Assembly: GCF_900103825.1 (NCBI RefSeq)
Contig: NZ_FNIF01000004.1
Location: forward strand, 62,001 to 126,000
Origin: Paenibacillus sp. yr247
Lineage (GTDB): Bacteria; Bacillota; Bacilli; Paenibacillales; NBRC-103111
DNA length: 64,000 nucleotides
Direction of reading: 5' to 3'
Shown: positions 42,736-50,331 of the stretch, one piece after another
Layout of the letters: each line of letters opens with the position of its first letter
Position numbering within the stretch: position 1 is the first letter of the stretch
Translations under genes and position numbers: made by a program
The notes under the pieces: generated by a model
What the model was told of the DNA's origin: nothing
What the model saw: the letters and a program-made list of their open reading frames with translations, nothing else
Database searches by the model: none

Positions 42736-43140
42736 ATGAAAATAGCCTCTTTTCTGTTACCTAAAGAAGAAGTTGCATTTATCACCTTGTCAGCTTCCAT
42801 GCGTGAAGCGTTAGAACAATTAGAAAACCACTACTACACGGCACTTCCAATTGTTGATAGTGAAGGGAAATATGCAGGTACATTGTCGGAAGGTGACCTC
42901 TTATGGACGTTAAAAAATACACCAGGGCTTGATTTTAATAACATGCAACAAGTGTCTGTAAGCGAAATCGAGAAGCATATTCATAATGAGTCCGTTTCAA
43001 TAAATGCAAATATGGAGGATATGCTGGCGTTAGCAGCCGATCAGAATTTTGTTCCGGTTGTAGATGACGAAAATATTTTCATAGGAATTATTCGTCGAAA
43101 AGATATCATTGCATATTATGTGAGAAACATAACCGATTGA
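42736..43140 (+). CDS. Two-CBS-domain protein
   Basis: 134 residues made of a CBS pair: VAFITLSASMREALEQLENH with YTALPIVDSEGKYAGTLSEGDLL, and ENIFIGIIRRKDIIAYYV. CBS pairs bind adenine nucleotides as sensors. The same compact form is found in B. subtilis-type CbpA/YkuL-like proteins that respond to c-di-AMP or AMP. AAGGAG precedes ATG. A small gene follows 89 bases later. Confidence 0.85.
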   Translation: MKIASFLLPKEEVAFITLSASMREALEQLENHYYTALPIVDSEGKYAGTLSEGDLLWTLKNTPGLDFNNMQQVSVSEIEKHIHNESVSINANMEDMLALAADQNFVPVVDDENIFIGIIRRKDIIAYYVRNITD

Positions 43141-43229
43141 TATTTTTAGCAGCATACATAAAATCGGTAAAAATTGAAAAATATATAACAGTTGTTTAGT
43201 ACAAATACATTTATTTTGGAGGTTCGAAA

Positions 43230-43439
43230 TTGGCACAACAAATGGATCCAAACCAGTTGAAAAAAGCAGAAGTATCAGCATCACTTGCTAAAAGTCTTAT
43301 TAGTCAAGCCATTGAACAATCGGCAGCTAACCCTTTACTTTGTGAAGAAGCTTTGAAGCAAGCATCAGCAGAAATAGCACAAGCACAAACCATGATCAGT
43401 CAAGTTCAATCTACACTGCAAGCTTCTTCTCAACAATAA
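43230..43439 (+). CDS. Small Ala/Gln/Ser-rich helical protein
   Basis: 69 residues from TTG 43230, 7 bases after TTGGAGG. Almost all helix-forming (KKAEVSASLAKSLISQAIEQ), with no Trp or Tyr. No family recognised. Composition is like small coat or spore-associated proteins. Confidence 0.6.
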   Translation: MAQQMDPNQLKKAEVSASLAKSLISQAIEQSAANPLLCEEALKQASAEIAQAQTMISQVQSTLQASSQQ

Positions 43440-43517
43440 TAAGTAAAAAGAGGGAAAGTTTGTTCCAACGGCACTTGACTCCCAAAACAAATGACTGACC
43501 CCAAAAAACAAATGAAG

Positions 43518-43551
43518 GCAGTCTAGTACGTAAAAATAAGTACTGGACTGC
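43518..43551. terminator. Hairpin downstream of small gene 43230
   Basis: GCAGTCTAGTAC and GTACTGGACTGC form a 12-bp stem with one G-T pair. No clear T-run. Confidence 0.45.
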
Positions 43552-43599
43552 TCTTCATTGTTGTACTATTGTTTTCTGTTAGTTTAACTAAAAGGCCAT

Positions 43600-43758
43600 T
43601 TAAATAGTTGAGTCCCAAGCTGTTTTGAATCCAGATACAGTAGGATATCTTAATTCCCTATTTGTGTTTATAGCCTTTAATGCAACCTCATAAAGTCCCT
43701 TTCCTGCTTCCCACTTTGTAAACGAACGATCTAGTTCACCACCTAATAGGGTAAGCTA
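43600..43758 (-). pseudogene. C-terminal relic, possibly a Gfo/Idh/MocA-type oxidoreductase
   Basis: The reverse strand reads GGELDRSFTKWEAGKGLYEV, ALKAINTNRELRYP and ends with a stop after AWDSTI. Codon use is clearly protein-like and the LYE-ALKAI pattern fits the end of Gfo/Idh/MocA oxidoreductases. No start codon; a TAG closes the frame upstream. Family call tentative. Confidence 0.45.
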
Positions 43759-43971
43759 CTGCCCCAGCTAAAATCATGTTCTTCTTGTATTTGAAATTGC
43801 ATACCCCTTGATCCTTTTAACTTAATTGTTATAGTTCTCTAACAGTAAAGATATTCCTTTAGAGAAATTCCGAGGCATGCCTTCGCTCATATTCTTTTCC
43901 TAACGGGTTGCGGGTCTACCTAGAAAGTTTATAAGTTGAAGAATATTTTTACCTTTTGGCTATGTTAAATT

Positions 43972-44418
43972 CTATTTTTGATTTTCGATTACAAATTTTC
44001 TTTCCATTTCACTAAAAAAAGCCTTGAATAGAAGTTCAAAATCTTCTTTTTTCAACTTAATTTCATCTCCGATTTTATACTTTAAAACGGACTTAGTCGG
44101 ATCATACATCATTGATTTTGTTTCCTTGGTCATTTTATTCTCGTAAAGCATGATTGAATCACACAGCATCCTCACTTCATTCAATGGATTGCCGTCTTTC
44201 AATTCTATTGTTCTGCTTCTATGAACAAAATAATGATCTAAAACTAAAACCAAGTGATTGAAGAAATTAGTTTCAAAAGATTCAATTGCTGAGTTAAGAT
44301 TTGAATCATTTTGCTTCTTCGCTGTTGTAACCATATTTGTGTAGGTTGAAAGCTGTAAATCAACTTTCTTGCGACATTCATCTACATAATTTTGAGTATA
44401 ACTATTCATACTAAGCAT
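43972..44418 (-). CDS. Hypothetical helical protein
   Basis: 148 residues, Lys/Asn-rich and mostly helical, with FFNHLVLVLDHYFVHRSRTI in the centre and KYKIGDEIKLKKEDFELLF near the end. GGAAAGGAAAATC precedes ATG 44418. Lower G+C than its neighbours, which suggests an acquired gene. No family recognised. Confidence 0.6.
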   Translation of the reverse strand: MLSMNSYTQNYVDECRKKVDLQLSTYTNMVTTAKKQNDSNLNSAIESFETNFFNHLVLVLDHYFVHRSRTIELKDGNPLNEVRMLCDSIMLYENKMTKETKSMMYDPTKSVLKYKIGDEIKLKKEDFELLFKAFFSEMERKFVIENQK

Positions 44419-44484
44419 TTATGATTTTCCTTTCCGAAAAGCGTTTATATTTTTACGTATTGCGCCAACAGAATGGAGGTTGTG

Positions 44485-44625
44485 TTACAGTTCAGTTAAC
44501 ACTTTTTCAAGCTCGCCCCCCATCTTCACCCAACCATATTTCGCGCCGTTGAACGCTTGATCCTCACTTTCGAATCCGGCTTGTTCAAGATGCAGATGGG
44601 TCGTTCCGTACCGAATGGTGTCCTA
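44485..44625 (-). pseudogene. C-terminal relic of an SRPBCC/AHSA1-type protein
   Basis: The reverse strand encodes THLHLEQAGFESEDQAFNGA, KYGWVKMGGELEKVLTEL and stop: the standard last ~45 residues of AHSA1-like proteins (normally ~150 residues). The first two thirds are absent, and the fragment sits a few bases after a complete promoter. Confidence 0.75.
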
Positions 44626-44635
44626 TTCATTAACT

Positions 44636-44665
44636 AGAATACGACACTATTTGGTGTCATGTCAA
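44636..44665 (-). promoter_or_regulatory. Promoter with palindromic operator ahead of the SRPBCC relic
   Basis: Reverse strand -35 TTGACA (44665-44660), 18-base spacer, -10 TATTCT (44641-44636). The spacer holds GACAC-CAAATA-GTGTC (44643-44658), suggestive of an ArsR-type repressor site. Confidence 0.65.
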
Positions 44666-44697
44666 GTTGTCCCTTGACGCACTAATGAAGTAAACTA

Positions 44698-44746
44698 ATA
44701 AAGCATAGTCCGACCAGCCGCAATGGCTGATGGAGCTATGCTTTAT
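44698..44746 (-). terminator. Terminator of the kbl-tdh operon
   Basis: ATAAAGCATAG and CTATGCTTTAT enclose a second stem CAGCC/GGCTG; TAGTTTA follows on the reverse strand, 17 bases after the kbl stop. Confidence 0.8.
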
Positions 44747-44762
44747 CTCTTTACAATACTTA

Positions 44763-45941
44763 TTATGACAAAAGTCCGAATTCCCGGCCGACTTTTTGCA
44801 AGCTGTTCAAAGCAAAAGCGAGGTCATCCTTCGTATGCTGCGCCGTTACGATAAGACGAACGCGCCCTTTGTCCATCGCTACCGTCGGATAGACGATACC
44901 TTGCGCGAATATGCCTTCCTCCAGCAGACGATCGGAAAACCGCATCGTTTGGGCAGGGTCACCGACAATGATTGGAATGATTGGCGTTTCGCTAGCGCCC
45001 GTATTGAACCCTAAACGCTGCAAGTCATTACGGAATCCATTGGCATTATCCCACAGTCTGGTCACTAAATCCGCGCTCTCTTGCAGCACTTGAATTGCAG
45101 CCAGACAAGTCGCTGCAACCGCTGGCGGTTGCGATGTGCTGAATAGAAACGGCCTTGCCGTGTGAATCAGATGCTCCTTCAACAATTGAGCACCGGCTAC
45201 GTAACCGCCGACAGCACCGATCGCTTTAGATAAGGTACCAATCTGAATATGCACGCGGCCGTTTAAGCCAAAATGATCCGTCGATCCTTTACCGTTCTTG
45301 CCCAAAACACCGCTCGCATGGGCATCATCCACATACACAATGGCATCATAGGCTTCCGCCAATTGAACAATTTCGGGAAGCGGCGCAATATCGCCATCCA
45401 TACTGAACACCCCATCGGTTACAACTACGCGTTTACGATGTTTTTGCGTTTCTTTGAGGACAGCTTCCAACTGATCCATGTCTTTGTGAGCAAAAATCTT
45501 GCGGCTCGCCTTCGTCAGTCGAATCCCGTCAATGATGCTCGCATGGTTCAACTCGTCACTAATGACCACATCATCCGCGCCTAGAATCGACGATAGGGCA
45601 CCTTGATTTGTCGTAAAACCGGATTGAAAAACAAGTGCCGCTTCAGTGCCTTTGAATCTGGTCAGCTCGATCTCCAGTTGTTCGTGAATATCAAGTGTCC
45701 CGGTAATGGTCCGCACCGATCCGCTGCCGACTCCATATTTTTCAATGGCTGCAATGGCCGCTTCCTTGAGCTTGGGATGATGGGTAAGTCCCAAATAGTT
45801 ATTGGAAGACATCTGGAGAATTTTTCTTCCATTCAAATTCATCCACGTGTCGGAGCCGCTCTCCCAAACTTTAATCGAACGGTATCGTCCTTCTCGCTTC
45901 CAGCCTTCGATATCAGCAGCCAAATCGTTCAAATAATTCAT
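44763..45941 (-). CDS. kbl: Glycine C-acetyltransferase (2-amino-3-ketobutyrate CoA ligase)
   Basis: 392 residues, alpha-oxoamine synthase family of PLP enzymes: LQMSSNNYLGLTHHPKLKEA, SGSVRTITGTLDIHEQLE, VYVDDAHASGVLGKNGKGS and PLP-Lys in IGTLSKAIGAVGGYVAG. It splits 2-amino-3-ketobutyrate with CoA into glycine and acetyl-CoA, completing threonine degradation begun by tdh upstream. AAGGAGG precedes ATG. A 39-bp tandem repeat separates it from tdh. Confidence 0.94.
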   Translation of the reverse strand: MNYLNDLAADIEGWKREGRYRSIKVWESGSDTWMNLNGRKILQMSSNNYLGLTHHPKLKEAAIAAIEKYGVGSGSVRTITGTLDIHEQLEIELTRFKGTEAALVFQSGFTTNQGALSSILGADDVVISDELNHASIIDGIRLTKASRKIFAHKDMDQLEAVLKETQKHRKRVVVTDGVFSMDGDIAPLPEIVQLAEAYDAIVYVDDAHASGVLGKNGKGSTDHFGLNGRVHIQIGTLSKAIGAVGGYVAGAQLLKEHLIHTARPFLFSTSQPPAVAATCLAAIQVLQESADLVTRLWDNANGFRNDLQRLGFNTGASETPIIPIIVGDPAQTMRFSDRLLEEGIFAQGIVYPTVAMDKGRVRLIVTAQHTKDDLAFALNSLQKVGREFGLLS

Positions 45942-45955
45942 ATGCGCCTCCTTAA

Positions 45956-46033
45956 AGTTTTGCGGAGCAAAACTAACATCGTAAGCATCCGCTGAGTTTT
46001 GCGGAGCAAAACAAGCTTCGTAAGCATCCGCTG
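45956..46033. repeat. Tandem 39-bp direct repeat between tdh and kbl
   Basis: Copies at 45956-45994 and 45995-46033 start AGTTTTGCGGAGCAAAAC and end TCGTAAGCATCCGCTG, differing only in 3 central bases, followed by a partial third start. Each has the mini-hairpin GTTTTGC-GGA-GCAAAAC. A diverged relative is at 53421-53485. Confidence 0.9.
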
Positions 46034-46047
46034 AGTTTTACTTAACG

Positions 46048-47091
46048 TTAGTGGATAAATACAATTTTGCCGCATTGACCTTCATGCATTAAGCGGAATG
46101 CTTCCTCGTACTGATCTAACGTGAATCTATGGGTGATGACCGATGCAAGATCAATTCGATGCGAGTTCAGCAATCCCTTCATTTGATACCAGGTTTGGTA
46201 CATTTTGCGTCCTGTAATCCCTTCAACCTTCAGCCCTTTAAAAATAATATGATTAGTGACGTCTAGGCTGACTTCTTTGGTCGGAATACCCAGCAAGGAC
46301 ACTCGGCCCGCATTGGCCACGGCTTCGAATCCATCCACGATGGCTTGGGGATTGCCGGACATTTCAAGAACAACATCAACGCCTTCTCCGTCCGTCAATT
46401 TGCGCAGTTCTTCGGATGTACGCGCTTCCATCGCGTTTATTGTAATATCAGCCCCCATTTGCAAGGCCATCTTCAGACGGTTTGGGTTAATATCCACGGC
46501 ATAGATTGCTCCAGCACCGCAAGCTTTTGCTACTTTAATGGCAAGTAAGCCAATCGGCCCTACACCGATGATGGCGACCGATTTACCTACGATATCTCCT
46601 GATAATACCGTTTGCACTGCGTTTCCAAGAGGATCTTGCAAGCATGCGATTTCAAAAGGTAATTCGGGAGCGTTATGAATAATATTGCTCGCCTTCACAA
46701 CCGCAAATTCAGCAAAGCATCCAGGCGCAGTTATCCCAAAGCTTTTCGTATTCGGGCAAACATGCGCATTTCCTGTTCGACATGCTTTACAGCTGCCGCA
46801 AACCATATGTCCCTCTGCAGAAACGTGGTCTCCTATCTTAACGCCTGTTACCCGGTCTCCGATATCAACGACAATACCTGCAAACTCATGCCCAAAAACA
46901 TTAGGTGTGACGACCGTTTTGTCTGCCCAAGCATCCCATTTGTAAATATGTAGATCCGTTCCACATATGGATGTAGCCTTAATGCGAACGAGCACCTCAT
47001 CGTCACCACAAGTTGGAACAGGAACTTCTTTCAGAATAGCTCCAGGTCCGCGGTGTTCTTTAACCAACCCTAGCATAGTAGCGCCCATCAT
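46048..47091 (-). CDS. tdh: L-threonine 3-dehydrogenase
   Basis: 347 residues from ATG 47091 (ATG 47088 equally possible), 4 bases after AGGAGGAATT; the longer frame to 47109 starts inside the site. Zinc alcohol dehydrogenase family: catalytic Cys in TSICGTDLHIY, His-Glu in FGHEFAG, structural zinc CGSCKACRTGNAHVC, NAD loop IGVGPIGLLA. Oxidises L-threonine to 2-amino-3-ketobutyrate, the substrate of kbl. The divergent XRE-cupin gene is the likely regulator. Confidence 0.94.
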   Translation of the reverse strand: MMGATMLGLVKEHRGPGAILKEVPVPTCGDDEVLVRIKATSICGTDLHIYKWDAWADKTVVTPNVFGHEFAGIVVDIGDRVTGVKIGDHVSAEGHMVCGSCKACRTGNAHVCPNTKSFGITAPGCFAEFAVVKASNIIHNAPELPFEIACLQDPLGNAVQTVLSGDIVGKSVAIIGVGPIGLLAIKVAKACGAGAIYAVDINPNRLKMALQMGADITINAMEARTSEELRKLTDGEGVDVVLEMSGNPQAIVDGFEAVANAGRVSLLGIPTKEVSLDVTNHIIFKGLKVEGITGRKMYQTWYQMKGLLNSHRIDLASVITHRFTLDQYEEAFRLMHEGQCGKIVFIH

Positions 47092-47123
47092 AATTCCTCC
47101 TAGGCACATAATGTAATATAGTA

Positions 47124-47133
47124 CACATATGTG
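47124..47133. promoter_or_regulatory. Palindrome in the tdh/XRE divergent promoter region
   Basis: CACATATGTG is a perfect 10-bp palindrome 33 bases before the tdh start. A weaker inverted pair CATAC/GTATG lies further toward the XRE gene. Candidate binding site of the XRE-cupin protein. Confidence 0.4.
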
Positions 47134-47227
47134 CGTTTTACCATCTATATATCATACTACACGAATGTATGCTATATTGTAAATAGGCGATTTTGGCGGA
47201 GAAATAAACGATAAAGGAGTCCATACT

Positions 47228-47788
47228 ATGCAAGAACCGATTCATAAGATGGTAGGCAGAAAACTGCTTACTATTCGCAAAACGAGAGGGCTAAGTTTGG
47301 ATCAAGTTGCAGAACTGACGGGCGTTAGTAAAGCGATGCTGGGTCAAATTGAACGTGGAGATTCGAATCCCACGATATCGGTGCTTTGGAAAATTGTGAG
47401 CGGATTGCAGATCTCCTTCACGAGTTTGATTGAGGAAGACGAGCCGAAGATTACGGTCGTCCGTTCTACTGATCTTTCTCCTTTTGAAGAAGAGGATGGA
47501 CAGTATCGGGCGTTTCCTGTCTTCCCTTTCCACCCGCAAAAAAGCTTTGAGATCTACACGGTTGAAATGGACCTAGGCTGCACCCATGCATCCGAGCCCC
47601 ATAATGAGGGCGTTGAAGAATACATTCTTATGGTCGAGGGAAAGCTGCAAGTATCAATTTCTCAGGAGAACTATACGCTTAATGTTGGCGATGCAATCCA
47701 CTTCTCAGCGGATCGTCCTCACACGTATACGAACGTCTCTGATAAGAAAGCCGTTTATAAGACAATCATTTATTATCCGCCTACATAA
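47228..47788 (+). CDS. XRE-family regulator with C-terminal cupin
   Basis: 186 residues. HTH_3 domain (residues ~9-63; LDQVAELTGVSKAMLGQIERG), short linker, then a cupin sensor (~105-180; EEYILMVEGKLQVSI and GDAIHFSADRPHTY). Such proteins control amino acid or polyamine catabolic genes and sense a small ligand in the cupin. Divergent from tdh-kbl with 136 bases between, so threonine or glycine response is the natural guess. AAAGGAG precedes ATG. Confidence 0.9.
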   Translation: MQEPIHKMVGRKLLTIRKTRGLSLDQVAELTGVSKAMLGQIERGDSNPTISVLWKIVSGLQISFTSLIEEDEPKITVVRSTDLSPFEEEDGQYRAFPVFPFHPQKSFEIYTVEMDLGCTHASEPHNEGVEEYILMVEGKLQVSISQENYTLNVGDAIHFSADRPHTYTNVSDKKAVYKTIIYYPPT

Positions 47789-48086
47789 AAGCGTGCACAA
47801 TGCAACAATTCCCACGTTGGCACTTAAAACATGAAAGCAAGCGTCCCATTACCCTGCCCGCTTGCTTTCTCTTTTATTTAACTGTTCCAGTAATGAAACT
47901 TTATCTCGAGGAATCCATTAGATCGCGCTCGAATTGCTCCGTAAGTTCTCGCGCCACTTCGGAACTGTACAAGAATTCAATTTAAATAGGCGCTACTCGC
48001 GGCGCTACCCGCCTTAACATCACTACTCCGCATTTTGGCCGCAAGTGTCTCACTAACAAGCTTGAATTCATGGGCATAAATTTCAA
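47789..48086. other. Region holding a cardiolipin synthase relic and unassigned minus-strand frame
   Basis: Beyond the relic at 47901-47979, the reverse strand 47977-48090 is open and protein-like (MIEIYAHEFKLVSETLAAKM) but not recognised. Confidence 0.4.
47901..47979 (-). pseudogene. C-terminal relic of cardiolipin synthase (PLD family)
   Basis: The reverse strand encodes EFLYSSEVARELTEQFERDL then MDSSR and stop, the conserved end of bacterial cardiolipin synthases after the second HKD motif. A TAA closes the frame ~25 codons upstream, so only the tail is left. Confidence 0.6.
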
Positions 48087-48851
48087 TCATGGATGCACCC
48101 CCAACATCTTTTGCTTTACTTGCACCAGCGCTGCAACATTTCGTGTCGTAATTGAGGCAACGCCCAAATCTGCATACTGGCACATCAACTCTTCTTCATT
48201 CACTGTCCATACATAAACAGGCAACCCTAGGGATGAGGCAAAATCTAATAACTCTTGGCTAACGATGCTATAATGGATGTTGATGCCAAAACAGGAGGCT
48301 GCCAGTGCATCCTCGCAGGTTTTTAACATAGCATCTCTGTACGAAAGAGTTTTAAACAGGTTGATGTCGGTATTCAACAGTTTTCGCATTTCCGGATTCG
48401 ATCGTTGTGCCAGCATAGCACGATCTATCTCACATCCAGAAAGGAAAACCTGCTCATTCATTCCATATTGCCCCACCAAAGCAGCGACAGGTCCGATACT
48501 CTCGTCCACCTTCAAATCCAAATTCAGGACTTTACCCGAAGCTTGAATAAGCGGCAATATCTCTTCTAGTGTGCAGATTTGAAGTGTTTCAAGTTGTTCC
48601 CCATGAGTGACCTCAAACTGAAGCTCTCTTAATTCTTCAAAGGTTGTTTGCGAAATAGACATTTTCAAGCCATCCACGGTAACCCATTCATCATCATGGG
48701 CCAAAACCAGGATGCCGTCCTTCGTCAATCTAATATCCTCCTCCACTACGTCCGCACCGAGCCCGAGCCCTGTTTGCACGGAATGAAGCGTATGATCAAG
48801 CGTGTTCATGCTGCCGCTGTGAGCGGTTATGAGCGGAAATCGGTAACCCAT
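48087..48851 (-). CDS. Glycerophosphodiester phosphodiesterase-like protein with altered active site
   Basis: 254 residues from ATG 48851 with AAAGGGAG upstream. GDPD TIM barrel: GLGADVVEEDIRLTKDGILV, LAHDDEWVT, LDLKVDE and YVWTVNEEELMCQY. The usual HRG-PENT motif reads AHSGSMNTLDHT, so the catalytic His is kept but the adjacent phosphate-binding Arg is Ser. Several Paenibacillus paralogues share this HxG-MNT form. The predicted substrate is a phosphodiester but activity may differ. Last gene of the ABC-PHP operon. Confidence 0.85.
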   Translation of the reverse strand: MGYRFPLITAHSGSMNTLDHTLHSVQTGLGLGADVVEEDIRLTKDGILVLAHDDEWVTVDGLKMSISQTTFEELRELQFEVTHGEQLETLQICTLEEILPLIQASGKVLNLDLKVDESIGPVAALVGQYGMNEQVFLSGCEIDRAMLAQRSNPEMRKLLNTDINLFKTLSYRDAMLKTCEDALAASCFGINIHYSIVSQELLDFASSLGLPVYVWTVNEEELMCQYADLGVASITTRNVAALVQVKQKMLGVHP

Positions 48852-48868
48852 TCTATAAACACTCCCTT

Positions 48869-49861
48869 TCATCGATTCAAATATATAGCATTTGTAAAGG
48901 CGATCAACGTACGAACTCCACGAACCGTTCCTTTTAGCTCGGCCCGAATCCATAGAAATTGATCGCCAGGAATTTCAAACACATAATTCGGCTGATCTAA
49001 AGTAACTAATTGTTCACTCAAAATACCGGTATTTCCAATCAAGATGAGCGTATAATTGGGCTCCGGAAATTCCCAAATCCCTTTTCGCAAGTGAAAATCT
49101 ATGCTCACATGGGCCTTATAAGTATTGGATCGATCGTTTTCAGGGATGCAATCTCCAATTCCGTATAGAGACGTATCGGATAGAATTTCGAGCGTAACCA
49201 ACGGTCCCATGGTTACCGATGCTTTACCCGCTGCGAGTGCATGAACGGTTCGGCTAGTAACAGTCCCCTCCCCTTCATCGATGTTGAGATAAGTCACCGA
49301 TACCGGATCATCCGTTTGCTCCTGGGCGTGCCAGTCACGCCCAGACGTGGCCGCAATTCGGTAGCCTTCGTTCAGCTTGTCAGTCCACAAACGGTAGGCG
49401 CGGTCATTGTCCGTCTTAATCGAAGGGAACGTGCCTGACCATACCTCGATATAGTCGATATCGTTCCAATTCTCGATCTTGAATTCCCAGAAGCAGCCCG
49501 TACAAATTGGACTTCCTATGCGAAAAGGATGCGCCATACCCACGATCCCCCCGCTGCTATGAACTTCGTCAATCCCTTTATGGATATCGCCGGGGCCCGC
49601 CGGACGCCAGTCAACAAAATCGGTCAGTCCTATCGTAACCATATGCCCATAAAAGGTCGTCCATTCCATACCGGAAATGATCGATATTCCGGTTTCTTGT
49701 TCCACGGCTTCTTTATCATTCAACCCTGTCATGGTATTGTGGTCGGTCAAAGCAAAACACTCGAATCCAAGCGCCTTTGCACCATTAGCCAGCTCTTTGA
49801 GCGTCTGTCTTCCGTCACTATGATAGGTATGACTGTGTAATTCGCAAGCAATCCAAGGCAT
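48869..49861 (-). CDS. CehA/McbA-type PHP-domain metallohydrolase
   Basis: 330 residues. PHP domain with HSHTYHSDGRQTLKELANGA, FALTDHNTM, ISGMEWTTFYGHMVTIG, GMAHPFRIG, VWSGTFP and AATSGRDWHAQ, giving the multi-metal His/Asp/Glu set; a beta-rich C-terminal domain follows (~residue 225 on). CehA/McbA relatives hydrolyse carbamates and phosphoesters. Here, between an importer and a GDPD-like gene, phosphodiester or phosphoester scavenging is likely (inference). It precedes the GDPD-like gene by 17 bases. Confidence 0.88.
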   Translation of the reverse strand: MPWIACELHSHTYHSDGRQTLKELANGAKALGFECFALTDHNTMTGLNDKEAVEQETGISIISGMEWTTFYGHMVTIGLTDFVDWRPAGPGDIHKGIDEVHSSGGIVGMAHPFRIGSPICTGCFWEFKIENWNDIDYIEVWSGTFPSIKTDNDRAYRLWTDKLNEGYRIAATSGRDWHAQEQTDDPVSVTYLNIDEGEGTVTSRTVHALAAGKASVTMGPLVTLEILSDTSLYGIGDCIPENDRSNTYKAHVSIDFHLRKGIWEFPEPNYTLILIGNTGILSEQLVTLDQPNYVFEIPGDQFLWIRAELKGTVRGVRTLIAFTNAIYLNR

Positions 49862-49866
49862 GCCGC

Positions 49867-50331
49867 TTATTCCTCCTCTTGATGGATATGCAATGTGTAA
49901 CGGCAGCTTTCAGTAACAATCGCATGCAAGCTTAAAGTAACGTGCCACATGCCTTCTACTATTTTACCGCTGACAAAGCCTGGGGAAGTTTCCAGCTCAC
50001 TTATAAACAACAGCTGCTCTGGATCGTGCCGATGCCCCGCGCCGCGATGTCCCTTAGGGTCATCGACGGACACGGTGATTAAGTTTTTCAGAGGCAGGAA
50101 GGATTCCCATTTCGCCTGAATTCTCTCACGCTGATTAGGTTCCGTATAAGTGTTTATACTCGTAAAAATCATGGTTTTTGCTTGTTCCCGATCTTCTAAA
50201 TTTTTGGGCTCATAAGCAAAATCGATCAACAGCTTACCACCAGGCTTAGCAAGATGAAACCGATACGAAATATGAGTTTTCGAAGAATTGGGCTGTACAA
50301 TTCCCTGTACATTCAGAATAGGTTGAATCAT
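49867..50331 (-). CDS. Unrecognised protein in the PHP-GDPD-ABC operon
   Basis: 154 residues, beta-rich, His-containing: HISYRFHLAKPGGKLLIDFA, VDDPKGHRGAGHRHDPEQ and a C-terminal YTLHIHQEEE. It starts in the stop of the upstream permease gene (4-base overlap) and ends 5 bases before the PHP gene, so it is translationally linked to both. It resembles the accessory beta-domains that flank CehA/McbA hydrolases and may be a partner subunit. No family name. Confidence 0.7.
   Translation of the reverse strand: MIQPILNVQGIVQPNSSKTHISYRFHLAKPGGKLLIDFAYEPKNLEDREQAKTMIFTSINTYTEPNQRERIQAKWESFLPLKNLITVSVDDPKGHRGAGHRHDPEQLLFISELETSPGFVSGKIVEGMWHVTLSLHAIVTESCRYTLHIHQEEE

Noticed and set aside
45956..46033. 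Insertion sequence ends between tdh and kbl
   Set aside because: The repeat is short, tandem and direct, with no transposase or terminal inverted repeats.
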